From: Zasmidium citrigriseum
Taxonomy: Eukaryota; Ascomycota; Dothideomycetes; Mycosphaerellales; Mycosphaerellaceae
Reading direction: 5' to 3'
Length of the DNA stretch: 64,000 bases
Assembly (NCBI GenBank): GCA_002786025.1
Contig: NHNW01000046.1
Coordinates: 434,001-498,000 of the forward strand
The notes beneath the pieces are model-generated. The model was given only the letters and a program-made list of their open reading frames with translations, was not told where the DNA came from and did no database searches. The translations under genes were made by a program, and so were the position numbers. Below are positions 10,757-21,131 of this stretch, piece by piece. How positions within the stretch are numbered: position 1 is the stretch's first letter; each line of letters starts with the position of its first letter.

Positions 10757-11070
10757 TATCGACAGTACAATACAAGCGTACAAGCAGATTGCATCTCTGA
10801 AGCTTTCTGCTATCTTTCTCTCTGACTGCGCGCTGGACGCTGGTGCTGTTGATCCTCTTCGTGGTCGCGGAGCCAGGTGTGGTGAGTCGAGATTCGATGC
10901 GTGAGAGCGTTGGGCTGAACAACCCCTCGAGAGGGTGTTGAGAGAATGTTGCCCATGTCGAGACGTGACAGCATCAAGGCGGAGCTGCTCTTGGTTCAAG
11001 TGGATGGCGATCCAGGGTTGATCTCGAGATCTTCGGGCGGTAATGGATGAAGCTGTTCCTTTCCACCGTC
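10757..11070. other. Convergent 3' intergenic region
   Basis: About 310 bases between the converging ends of the nitronate monooxygenase and NADH dehydrogenase genes. It should hold both 3' untranslated regions. No gene is seen. Confidence 0.5.
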
Positions 11071-12677
11071 TCAGAACCGTGAGATATCCCGTCCAAAAAG
11101 CCAGTTAATACTCCAGTAAATCGGGATCAACATCTTGTTCCTCAGCGAAATCGTCTTGGTGACATAGGCGCCTCTCCAGATCACCCAAGCCATCCAGCCA
11201 GAAATATCACCACCGGCCGTCTGAGCGATAGCCTTTCTGTTGCCGATATATGCCATGACGCCCAAATCCTTATACTGAAACTCCTTGGATTCGATGTCGC
11301 CTTTGTTGAGCCTCTTCGCCAGCCAACTTGCTTTCTGCGAGGCGACTTGGGCTGTTGCCGGATATGCCGTGCCTTCGATGGTTGCGCAGTCTCCAAGCGC
11401 GTACACGTCCTTGATGGGCTTGCCTTCGGCGTCCTCGATTTGCATTCGGCCGTTGGTCATGATTCCGCCGGTCTTCTCGTGGCGTTTGATTCTGCCGTTC
11501 AATGTCTTGGCCACGAACGGGTTCATCATCAGTCCAGTCGACCACACGCACATCGCAATACCTTGCTCGCCATCTTCCTTGGTCTTGAGCGTGTAGAGCG
11601 AGTTGCTACCCTTGACTCCTGGAGGAGCTGGATATCCTTCTGGAAGTCCGGCCCGCAGCTCTTCAACATGATGACTGGTCTTGATCTCAATGCCGTTGCG
11701 GTGGAATGTCTTCATAGCGTATTTGCTCAGACTCTCGTCGAACATGCTCAACACCGTGGGAGCGACATCGTACACCGTGATCTTGACGTACTTGATCAGC
11801 TCAGGGTACAGTCTCTTCATGTCCTCGAAGATCATGTCGTAGAGCTCCGCGCTCCACTCGATTCCAGTCGGACCTCCTCCAACGACGGCAAAGTTGAGGA
11901 AGACCTTCTTCATTTCTTCCGTAGTTGTAGGGAGAGCGGCGTTCTCGAAACAAGACAATAGTCGATTCCGGATCTTCCTGGCGTCGCCTACGTCCTTCAG
12001 GAAATAGGCATTCTCCTTTACGCCCTTCGTATTGAAAGTCTGGGCGTAGCATCCGACAGCAATCACCAGCTTGTCATACTGCATGTTGAAGAGCTCGCCC
12101 TTCTTTGCCCCAATTTGCTTCTCTTGCTCACGTTGTTGAGGGGACTCGTTGTCGTGTCGGTCCTGCGCCAGTGATCGGCCTTGGAGGGGGTCTTCAACGG
12201 ATTCTTCGACCGTGAGCGTCTTCTTCTCGAAATCGACCGCATCTGCCCATCCCTATATCAGCGTCAGCAGTGAAGGCTTAAAGGCTTCATGAATGTGCGT
12301 ACTTGGAAGAATTCGGCACCGATTCCTCTCCCTCGGTAATGTCGAACAGGTTCCAGCACCGTTCTGAACTCGAGCGTTCCGACTGAAGTCCCAGCCAGCA
12401 AAGGTGTGAAGACGAAATAGCTCCGAGGCGACACAATCACGATCTGGTATTTCCTTGGATCCAGGCCCCTCGACATGCTGAAACCTCCCCATCCTGAGCC
12501 CAAAACGACCACTCGTTCTCTTCCCTTCCTAGCGGCATCCAGCTCAGATATCGTAAGATTGCGCTTCTGGGTCTGGTTGAAGCTCACTCGAGGAGCTATA
12601 CTGGCAGATGGTAGCCATTGCGGTTGCGGTTGGGATGCGATCCTGCCGAGCGTTCGTGGTCCTGTACGGCTCAGCAT
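11071..12677 (-). CDS. Type II (rotenone-insensitive) NADH:ubiquinone oxidoreductase, mitochondrial
   Basis: Two exons on the minus strand, 12677-12303 and 12252-11071, with a 50-nt phase-0 intron (GTACGC...TATAG); 518 residues. The first 50 residues are rich in Arg, Ser and Gln with no acidic residue at the front (MLSRTGPRTLGR), as in a mitochondrial presequence. The FAD site is VVVLGSGWGGF; the NADH site is VVGGGPTGIEWSAEL; the second FAD contact is DVYALGDCA. The C-terminus (GRDISRF) is the membrane-attaching end found in yeast Ndi1/Nde1. No EF-hand is seen. The enzyme passes electrons from NADH to ubiquinone without pumping protons. Whether it faces the matrix or the intermembrane space cannot be read from the sequence. 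Confidence 0.92.
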
Positions 12678-13503
12678 CGCATTGGGTCAGTGGTTCAGCA
12701 AGATCCGGATAACTCCCAAACGGAAGCTGAAAGAGAGGTCATCAATGCTTTATACTGTTTACCCTCTGACATCACATGCCGCATTGCGGCCGCGCAGAAA
12801 AAGCTCTCCTACCTAGGCTCACTTTCGGGATCGTTCGGAAGGGTGGAAGCGCGTGTCACCGAAGCCGTGAGAGTTTTGAGTTATGCTGAGCAGCATGGGA
12901 AATATTCTTGAGGTGGTCATGTTCTTCGAAACCTTTACCGATCGTTGACAAAGAAAGCGAGAGGATCTCGAGTGGGATCCCGTCCGCGACAGACTCTCGC
13001 CATGCGCCGAGCTACCCTGCAGCTCTCGGAGGGGCGAGGTGGGAGTCCCGTGAGGGCGTCGCCGTCCGTCTTATAGACATTGCCATGAGCTGGGTGGGAA
13101 GCAGGAACAAAAGCCGAATGAGAGTGGTTCGGTCGGCCGAAGGAGCGTCGTCGCAATGGGAGGGATGTCGTCTGTTCAAATAGCAGGCGAGCAGTTTCGA
13201 CTTGCCATAATTTCATGAGACTACCGCTAATCTTAGTTTAGCTGCTGCCTATTCTGGCCTTCAATTTGGGCCGAAACCCTCTGCCGGAAGAGCATTTACA
13301 CACGCAGGTCACTTTCACTTGCCGATCCACCTTCTACTCAACACCCCGGCAGATGGCACTTGTACAGATATAAGACCACTTCAGACTAAGTCGCATTCTT
13401 TCTATGCATCTTTAGACGACATACTTCTTGTATAGCACTTTTTTCACTCACAGCACGACTCTCATCCAGCCCACGTAGCACAAGCGTCAATTCGGCCGCG
13501 AAA
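12678..13503. other. Divergent promoter region, NADH dehydrogenase / FAD monooxygenase
   Basis: About 825 bases between divergent genes. A TATA-like AGATATAAGA lies near 13366-13375, about 130 bases before the start of the FAD monooxygenase. Otherwise nothing recognisable. Confidence 0.4.
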
Positions 13504-14939
13504 ATGGCTCCAAAAGATATTCTTGACTTGCACATATGTATCATAGGAGCCGGTAAGCCAAATAACTCTAGAACGGTTGAACAACAGCTCACATGAGGAA
13601 CAGGCATGGGCGGCCTTGCCACCGCTCTGGCTCTCGCAAAGAAGGGCTTCAAGCAAATCGAAGTCTACGAGACGGCATCAAACCTGGGCTTCGTAGGTGC
13701 TGGGATCCAACTCGCCCCTAATATGGCCAGAATCTTGGATCGACTGGGCGTATGGGCGGATATTGAGAAGGAGGCTGTCGATCTCAAAGAGACCAGCATT
13801 CGACGTAAGGCATCCTCTACCCTCAGACCGGCTTCCAATGTTGCTTAATTTCATCAGAGGGCGCCACTGACAGCGAACTCGGACACGTCGACCTGAAGTA
13901 CATCCGTTCCACCTACAACTACCCTCACATGGTCGGCCATCGTTCGTCTCTCGCAGGCTCAATGTATGAAGGCTGCAAAAAGGAGCAAGCCATCAAATTC
14001 CACTTCTCAACGGGAGCCGGCGACATCAAGGCTTACGGTCCCCATCCTTCATTCACAGCCATCCCGCGAAACGGAGAACCTTATGAGGTCCAATGCGACG
14101 TGCTTCTAGCAGCCGACGGTGTCAAGTCAACGATCCGCGACCAGCTCCTGAGACTAAAAAACATCGACGCCAAAATCATCGACACCGGACAGGCTGCGTA
14201 CCGCATCATGCTCACGCGGGAACAGATGCAAGACGACCCCGAACTCCTCGCCTTGATCGATCGCGAATCTGTCACACGATGGATTGGTGAGAAACGGCAC
14301 ATCATTGCATATCCAGTATCTAGCAAGCAGATCTACAACCTCAGTACCGTGCAACCCGACGTCAACTTCGCCGCTGCGCCTTCAGCAACATACACCACCA
14401 AAGGCAGCAAACCCCAAATGATGGAAGTCTTCGGCGACTTTTGTCCCATGGTCCGGCGAATGCTGAATCTTGTACCGGATGGTGAAGTCTGCGAATGGAA
14501 ACTCCGAGTCCACGAACCACTACCAACCTGGGTCCACGAACAGACCGCTCTAGTCGGCGACGCCTGCCATCCGACCCTTCCACATCTAGCCCAAGGCGCC
14601 GCACAAGCAATCGAAGACGGGGCGGTATTGAGCGTCGTGCTCTCGAAACTCCCCGACACGACCCCTGAATCCATCCACAAAGCCCTGAAAGTCTACGAGG
14701 AAGTCCGTCGAGACCGCGCATACAAGCTTGTCGAACTCGCCGCCGCGAGCGGACGTGCGATGCATCTCGGAGAGGGCGCCGCAAAGGAGGAGAGAGATCG
14801 ACAATTTGCGGCGCTGAAGGAGGGGAAGGGGCCTGTGCCGGATAAGTGGGCGGATGCGGATGTACAGAAGATTATTTATGGGCAGGATGTGATGAAGATC
14901 GCCGAGGAGGAATTTGGGGAGATTTTTGCTAGAATTTAG
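13504..14939 (+). CDS. FAD-dependent monooxygenase, salicylate hydroxylase-like
   Basis: Three exons, 13504-13552, 13604-13804 and 13858-14939, with introns of 51 and 53 nt (GTAAGC...ACAG and GTAAGG...TCAG); 443 residues. The dinucleotide-binding motif GAGMGGLATALAL is split by the first intron. Further group A flavoprotein hydroxylase motifs follow: LLAADGVKSTIR (the DG motif) and LVGDACHPTLPHLAQGAAQAIEDGA (the GD motif, given here only as a landmark). These enzymes hydroxylate phenolic rings, often with loss of a carboxyl group as in salicylate 1-hydroxylase, so a role in breaking down plant phenolics is likely. The substrate is inference. The first exon is only 49 nt, so its ATG is supported mainly by the DLHICIIGAG strand that it completes. 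Confidence 0.9.
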
Positions 14940-14971
14940 CCATATCAATCCTTGAATATGAACTTGATCTC

Positions 14972-16348
14972 TCAACATCCACTCCCCATCACTCCATGCA
15001 CACCTCCCTTTTCGACATAACTACACTTCGAACTCCCCGTACTCGTCTCATTCTCCGCCGTCCTCAACTCCACATTCTTTAAATCAATATTATAACAAGG
15101 ATGTACCTTCGAACAACTAAACGAACTCGTCGTCGTCTTGTCGTTCAAATACCCCGTGAAGTTCACGAAAGCAATATTCGAAATCTCCATCAAACTCGTC
15201 CCAGCATAAGTCCCATTCGAATCCCCACTATCCTCACTAACCCCCGGTCCAGCATCCGCCCCTTCAACCACAAAATTACTGAAGAGCACATTCCTCACAC
15301 TTCCCCATCCACCTCCTCGTGGAAGCCCGGCCGACTCGTAGCTGTCTTGAGGAGTTTGCACACCAATCCAAGTCTTGATGTACGCGCTGTTGTGGAGGTC
15401 CTCGTTATATCGAATGAGTTTCACATCGTCGATCACGACGTTCTCGACGGAAGAGTCTTCGAGATACTGGCCTAAAGACCCAATGGCCATGCCGTTGCCG
15501 CCGCGACAGGTGGCGTTGCGGATGAAGATGTTGTAGGAGCGGGGTTTAATGGCGACGCAGTCGTCGCCGCCTTGGTAGGTGAAGTTTGTTAAATGGATGT
15601 TTTGGGCGTCCATTGTATCTAGAAAGCATCGAGACGTCAGACATGTAGGGGAAAGGGAGGGGGTAGGGGTTGACGTACCAAAGCCATCGGTATTCTGCAC
15701 CCAGTTCTCGCCGTATGGTGCTTTGGTCGCTGTGGCGTTGCAGTAGATGTTGTTGAAGTACATATTCGTTCCGTTCATGATGTTCAGACTCCAGAGTGGC
15801 GGCTGTAACACGGAGAAGTTCTCGACTGTGACGTCGGAAACGTTCCAGAAGACGAAGGGCATTGGCCGACCTGGTTGCGTCTCGCCTGCTTCGGCGGTGT
15901 ACCATACATCTCCGTTGCCGTGAATGGTACCTGTTCCGTGGCCATCGATGTGGATGCCATCACCAGTGAGGACGAAGCTTGCGGCGTGGTTCTGAAAGGC
16001 AATGGGATAGTGGTTTTCCGGCTGTCTCCAGTATGTGATATCTGGGCTGAAGGTCCAGGTTCCTCTCCAGTCGATAGTGACATCGCGGACAATTGGGTTG
16101 AGCTTTGAGGCGATGAGGTAGTTCTCGGATTCTGGGAAGACGATGGTACCTCCGTTGCCACAAGTCTCGAATGCTCGGAGGATGTTGGGGACGTCGCTGG
16201 TGTTGCCTCCGTTGGCGTAGACGGTGCATTGCTTTCCAGGAGGTAGGCTTTTGACTTCTACGTGTCCATGTCCATGACGATGGGGCGGAGTAGCGCCTGA
16301 CGAGGCGAGCAGAGTCGCGGCTACAAGGCCCAAGTGAAGGTTGTACAT
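14972..16348 (-). CDS. Secreted GH28 pectinase (exo-polygalacturonase / exo-rhamnogalacturonase group)
   Basis: Two exons on the minus strand, 16348-15679 and 15618-14972; the 60-nt intron (GTACGT...CTAG) is a multiple of three and has no stop, so an unspliced reading frame also exists. Spliced length is 438 residues. There is a signal peptide (about residues 1-19) and many N-glycosylation sites. The GH28 beta-helix motifs are NTDGFD, restored exactly by splicing, and GGDDCVAIK with the catalytic Asp pair. The usual Gly-His-Gly motif reads GGNGMAIGS and the usual Arg-Ile-Lys motif reads AYIKTW, so His and Arg are replaced. That pattern fits exo-acting rhamnogalacturonase-type members more than plain endo-polygalacturonases. 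The product would attack pectin of plant cell walls outside the cell. Confidence 0.9.
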   Translation of the reverse strand: MYNLHLGLVAATLLASSGATPPHRHGHGHVEVKSLPPGKQCTVYANGGNTSDVPNILRAFETCGNGGTIVFPESENYLIASKLNPIVRDVTIDWRGTWTFSPDITYWRQPENHYPIAFQNHAASFVLTGDGIHIDGHGTGTIHGNGDVWYTAEAGETQPGRPMPFVFWNVSDVTVENFSVLQPPLWSLNIMNGTNMYFNNIYCNATATKAPYGENWVQNTDGFGTSTPTPSLSPTCLTSRCFLDTMDAQNIHLTNFTYQGGDDCVAIKPRSYNIFIRNATCRGGNGMAIGSLGQYLEDSSVENVVIDDVKLIRYNEDLHNSAYIKTWIGVQTPQDSYESAGLPRGGGWGSVRNVLFSNFVVEGADAGPGVSEDSGDSNGTYAGTSLMEISNIAFVNFTGYLNDKTTTSSFSCSKVHPCYNIDLKNVELRTAENETSTGSSKCSYVEKGGVHGVMGSGC

Positions 16349-17007
16349 GGTCGCGGTGTAGGCCGTCGACAGCTAAGCATTGTACATGGCGTATCAAGCT
16401 TCATCTTATAGCTCTTGAATTCATCCATTACTATGCGAGGCCACGATTGATTGGAGGCTTTTCTTGATGTGCGAGGGGCAATGCATGGGATCGACTTGCT
16501 TCATTCCTCACACCTGCTGGGCGAGGTGGTGACGTTCGGTGGAGTTCGACCCGAGCAGCGAACAGGCGGAGAAGTGGAGTACGGACGAAGATCGAAAGCG
16601 TGCAAGATCTGCAACATCAATGGTCAGCCGTGCGATGAAGACAATGAGTGAACACAGCAGGAAGAGGAGGTGGTGGCGACTGCCAAGGACTGTGTTCTGG
16701 TGCAACCAGATTGAGTCGTTTGTGGTACCATGGGATTGGGAAAAGCCTGCTTGGACTTCAACGCCTTCATTACAGCGCTTCAACGCGCACTGCTCGCTAT
16801 GCGCTATTAGTTACTCATCTTTCCAACGCCGAACGCTGGAGAATCGCTATCAACAATCATGCATGCTCTTGCGTTACTTCATGAACCGTGAAGCCTTCGA
16901 TCCTTCTGCCATATGTCTTGGACGACGGATTCAACAATGCCAACAGGTCTGCCGTAGTGCTCGTTTTGTCCATCTCGTACAGTGCAATCAAACAAACAAT
17001 CAACAAC
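16349..17007. other. Intergenic region upstream of the pectinase
   Basis: About 660 bases between the pectinase start and the end of the next minus-strand gene. It should hold the pectinase promoter. Open frames here have no protein-like features. Confidence 0.4.
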
Positions 17008-17670
17008 TCAAAGCACAAGGCCGAAGATGGCGAGCAGACCGCCAGCGACGATGCCGGTGCCGTACTGCTCAGCAACGCGAAGGGCCACGGCGGCGCTGTC
17101 CGAGCTCGTAGGAGTAGACGTCGAATCGGAGGCCGACTCGGTTGGGGTACCGCTCATGCTGGACGACTCGGCGGAGGAGGTGCTGTCGGCGGTGGCAGAG
17201 GACATGGCGGACGACGTGGTTGTTGCGAGGTTGCTGCTGGCGTTCTTAGAGCCGCAGGTAACAGACAAGCAACCAGTCTGGCCGTCCAAATCGTTAGGGT
17301 GGTTGGCGACGCAGTTGTCCTTCCATTGAGCGCAGATGAAGGATGGGATGGTCTGGTCGTAGTCGCTGATGTTGGGCGTGTTTCCATTGGTGCAGACGCA
17401 CTGGTACGTCAGGGTGTCCTGCGGATAATGTTAGCTTGGCTGGTTAGGTAGAATGGCGAACGATAGACTCACCTGGTCGCACCTGTTTGGGGATGCACGG
17501 CCACCGCAGATCTGCGGGCAGGAGTTGGTCTGCGCGCGGCACCACGACTGGCGGGTAGCAGAATCGATTTGCTGGACATTGATGGTGAGGTTACCGGAGG
17601 TGGAGTAGTTCTGGGCGCTGGCGACGGCGGCGAAGGCAGCGGCGGCCAGGAGGAGGGTGGAGCGGAACAT
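17008..17670 (-). CDS. Secreted Cys-rich, probably GPI-anchored surface protein (DUF7707-like)
   Basis: Two exons on the minus strand, 17670-17473 and 17418-17008, with a 53-nt phase-0 intron (GTGAGT...CGCAG, with CTAAC inside); 202 residues. It starts with a clear signal peptide ending in AVASAQN. The mature domain (about 20-120) carries paired cysteines: WCRAQTNSCPQICGG, RCDQ, YQCVC, ICAQWKDNC and GCLSVTC. A Ser/Thr-rich stalk follows, and the last 20 residues are hydrophobic (GIVAGGLLAIFGLVL), as in a GPI-attachment signal. This layout matches the fungal DUF7707 family of wall or membrane surface proteins, whose function is not known. The family name is from memory of the cysteine pattern and should be taken as likely. 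Confidence 0.85.
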
Positions 17671-19010
17671 GGTGTTGGTGGTTGCTGGATGATGCTGTCG
17701 ATTGATCTGCGGGCTCCGCGTAAGCTAAGTCGCACGTGGTGGTGGAGGCGGGACTGTTTACCTTTGGGTTGGCCTCCTCACTGATATCAATGGGACGTGG
17801 CGAGCTGGGAGTTGGTGATGCTTGCGGGGTGCAGCTCGAGTTGATGGGTCGGTGGTGGGAGAGGAAGAGTTGCAGCTGGTCGAGCAGCAGAAGTGGCAGA
17901 CGCTCAGTTTAAAGCTCATGGCCGGCAGACGAGGCAGGTACTAACATTGGGAGCAAGGGCCACACGCTAGCGCGAACCAAGATCCCTGCCACACTGATAG
18001 CGCGGCAAGACGCTTCCTGCGCAACCGCAAACCCGATCTTTCCTTGTGCCTTTGAGAACAACATCCGGTTTGTACAACTTGATCTTCCATCGCCCGGACA
18101 CCTGCGTATTTGCGCCAGATCTGTGAATCACCGCTGCGAACAAACAGGATCGGTCGCAATGAGTTCGGTGCTGTCTTGCTTGTCCGCCGCCACTTCCAGC
18201 ACCCACATGCCACTAGCCACATCCAGCGACGATCCAGCCAGCATGTTCGCCTCTAGCCCAGAGCCTCACCTGCAGGCAGCGTAACCCTGTGGATCTAAAG
18301 TACCTCGTAAATCTTGGAGGATTTGTATTGGATGCATCACCAACCTCACGGTAGCAACTTCCAGCTTGGCGTCGCTCTTCCACTGAGCATTCTGCGATTC
18401 GTTCTCCTAGTGAAGCTGTTCCTGACTCAATTCTGGGTCTCTCGTTCAAAATTAATTAGCGTCTTCTGCAGCGAAATGAGTGAACGTGGGCTCCCTGGTC
18501 CAATATACGGGATAGATAGCCGGGAGCTGGCCGAGGTTCCGATTCGAGGCGGCAAGCAACAAACAGCGACCACATCGTCCGTTTGTGACACCCGCCCGTT
18601 GGTGCCGAGATGACGTTCACGGTCCATCCAGCGCAGTCACTAAAGTCCAAACCGTTTGGTAAATTGGAGAAACACGTGCAGATGAGTCTGATATCGAATC
18701 ATGTGCTCGGATGTTGCCGACTTCACTTCTTCTATCCACCTGAGGGTAGCCAGTGAAGCAAGCCAGAAGGTACATGACAGAGCATCTCCGCAGACTTCGA
18801 GAGCTACCATGCTCTTGAGGAGCCTCAGAACACAATTTCGGTGACTCTTCGAGACGGAGATCGAGTGACTCAAAGGACTGGTCGCGGCCCTGCGTTTTTA
18901 TCAGACCGACGGCGTAGAATACAGGCCTAGCACCTGCATTTTAAAGCCGATCCGAACATCTGAACTTCAACCTTCCGACCTATTGCAAACGACAAAGACA
19001 AAGCGCCAAG
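17671..19010. other. Divergent promoter region, surface protein / NAD synthetase
   Basis: About 1.3 kb between divergent genes. An AT-rich TTTTAAAG lies near 18940, about 70 bases before the NAD synthetase start. The short open frames on both strands (for instance 17941-18222) are rich in Cys, Arg and Trp and look like chance. Confidence 0.4.
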
Positions 19011-21131
19011 ATGAGGAAGTGCATTTTGGCCACCTCACAACTTAACCAGTGGGTGCTCGACTACGATGGGAACCGAGACCGCATCGTGGAGGCAGTCAAG
19101 CGCGCAAAAGCGGCCGGAGCGACGTTGATTCTCACCCCAGAGCTCTGCGTTCCTGGATATGGCCTCCTTGACCACTGGCTTGAGAACGACGTTTACACAC
19201 GCTCATGGGAGGCTGTGGCGGAGATAATCACTCACCCCGACTGCCAGGATATCATCATCGACCTAGGACTGCCCATCCAGCACCGAGGGTGCAGCTACAA
19301 CTCCCGTGTGATCGTCCTCAACGGTGAGGTGCTTGCTGTGCGCCCGAAACTCGACCTCTGTAACGATGGCAACTTCCGCGAGATGAGGTACTTCTCGCCC
19401 TGGCCGAGACGGCGCGTGGAGGACTATTACCTACCACCAGTCATCCAGTCTCTCCACGGCCAGCGAAAGACGAGAATAGGCGAACTGGCATTCGAGACCA
19501 CGGACGCTTCCTTCGCATCGGAGACATGCGAGGAACTCTGGACTCCCGACTCACCGCACACGGCATATTCGCTGGCTGGCATCGAGATCATTCTCAATTC
19601 GAGTGGCAGTCACCATGAGCTTCGAAAGCTGAACACTCGTATCAACCTCATTCAGGAGGCGACTGCAAAGACTGGTGGAGTCTATCTATACTCGAATCAA
19701 CGTGGATGTGACGGTGACAGGCTATACTACGATGGCTGCTCACTGATCCTCAACTCTGGCAATGTACTCGCACAGGGATCGCAGTTCTCGCTGAGGGATG
19801 TTGAAGTTCAGACTGCGACTGTCGATCTAGATGAGATCTGGCCGTGGCGGACGTCTCGCAGTCGAGGAATGCAGGCCAACAAGCCCGAGGTACACAACCT
19901 GGAGCGGATCCAAATTGACTTCAGCCTCTGCCCATCCCCGAAAGTCGTCGACCTGTCCACGCCACTCACGGCTGCCATCGAACCTCACTATCACCTGCCT
20001 GAAGAAGAGATAGCCCTTGGCCCAGCATGTTGGGTCTGGGACTACCTACGGCGGTCCAAGGCAGCAGGGCTCCTCGTCCCTCTCAGCGGTGGCATCGACA
20101 GCTGCGCTACTGCCACCATCGTCTATTCCATGTGCCGCCTCGTCATCTCTGAGATCAAGGAGGGCAACAAGGAGGTCATTGAAGATGCCAAGCGACTGAG
20201 CGGCGGAGTCGATCCAACAGGCCTCTCCGCAGAGCAGCTCTGTAATAAGATCTTTACCACCGTATTCATGGGCATGGAACAGCAGTCTTCGAAGGAGACA
20301 CGGACCCGAGCCAAGGAGTTGGCTGCCGCGATCGGATCGCACCACGTCGACACCAACATTGACCCGATGGTGCAATCACTACACTCTGTTGTCACCGGCA
20401 TCCTCAACTTCGAGCCCAAATTCAAGGTTCATGGAGGCTCACAAGCCGAGAACCTGGCCCTGCAGAATTTCCAGTCTCGCTCTCGTATGGTATTGGCATA
20501 CGCACTTGGCCAGCTCATCCCGACCTCCCGTGGCGGCTCGGGCGGCCTCCTAATCCTGGGATCGGCGAATGTGGACGAATGCCTCCGAGGCTACCTCACC
20601 AAGTACGATTGCTCTTCGGCTGACATCAACCCTATCGGCGGCATCTCGAAGACGGATCTCAAGCGGTTCATAAGATGGGCCGAGGACAACTTCAAGCTAC
20701 CGATACTCCACGAGTTCCTCGATGCAGTCCCAACTGCAGAACTCGAGCCCATCACGGAGACGTATGTCCAGAGCGATGAGGCGGACATGGGGTTCACGTA
20801 TGACGAGCTCTCCGTGCTGGGACGCCTTCGAAAGACGTTCAAGCTTGGAACTGTTGGCATGTTCGAGCGACTCGTTTCGGAGTGGACACATCTGGCGCCT
20901 CGAGATGTGTACAAGAAGGTTCGCGACTTCATGTACTACTACGCCATCAACAGACACAAGATGACGACCATGACGCCTGGCCTGTACCTCGAATCCTACA
21001 CGCCTGATGACAACCGGTACGATCTGCGTCCATTCCTCTATCCCCGCTTTACGTTCGAGCACCGGAAGATCGAGAACATGCTCAGGCGCATGGAAGAAGG
21101 CGAAGCAGGCGAGATGGCCAATGGCGTATGA
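19011..21131 (+). CDS. QNS1: Glutamine-dependent NAD+ synthetase
   Basis: Single-exon, 706 residues, the usual size for the eukaryotic enzyme. The N-terminal nitrilase-type glutaminase domain (about 1-290) has its catalytic triad: Glu44 in LTPELCVPGYG, Lys113 in RPKLDLCNDGN and Cys173 in ETCEELW. The C-terminal synthetase domain begins near 325 and holds the ATP pyrophosphatase loop LSGGIDSCATA (Ser359 onward), GSANVDECLRGYLTKYDCSSADINP and GGISKTDLKRF. It makes NAD+ from deamido-NAD, ATP and ammonia released from glutamine. The N-terminus (MRKCILATSQLNQW) differs from the near-invariant fungal form as I remember it, and Asn-Asp-Gly is preceded by LDLC where a Trp-Leu-Ala is usual, so this might be a second, diverged copy. 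Confidence 0.94.
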   Translation: MRKCILATSQLNQWVLDYDGNRDRIVEAVKRAKAAGATLILTPELCVPGYGLLDHWLENDVYTRSWEAVAEIITHPDCQDIIIDLGLPIQHRGCSYNSRVIVLNGEVLAVRPKLDLCNDGNFREMRYFSPWPRRRVEDYYLPPVIQSLHGQRKTRIGELAFETTDASFASETCEELWTPDSPHTAYSLAGIEIILNSSGSHHELRKLNTRINLIQEATAKTGGVYLYSNQRGCDGDRLYYDGCSLILNSGNVLAQGSQFSLRDVEVQTATVDLDEIWPWRTSRSRGMQANKPEVHNLERIQIDFSLCPSPKVVDLSTPLTAAIEPHYHLPEEEIALGPACWVWDYLRRSKAAGLLVPLSGGIDSCATATIVYSMCRLVISEIKEGNKEVIEDAKRLSGGVDPTGLSAEQLCNKIFTTVFMGMEQQSSKETRTRAKELAAAIGSHHVDTNIDPMVQSLHSVVTGILNFEPKFKVHGGSQAENLALQNFQSRSRMVLAYALGQLIPTSRGGSGGLLILGSANVDECLRGYLTKYDCSSADINPIGGISKTDLKRFIRWAEDNFKLPILHEFLDAVPTAELEPITETYVQSDEADMGFTYDELSVLGRLRKTFKLGTVGMFERLVSEWTHLAPRDVYKKVRDFMYYYAINRHKMTTMTPGLYLESYTPDDNRYDLRPFLYPRFTFEHRKIENMLRRMEEGEAGEMANGV

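Noticed and set aside
8016..14939. A catabolic cluster of SDR, nitronate monooxygenase and salicylate hydroxylase-like genes
   Set aside because: A respiratory NADH dehydrogenase interrupts it and the enzymes share no clear pathway; the SDR and nitronate monooxygenase only share a promoter region.
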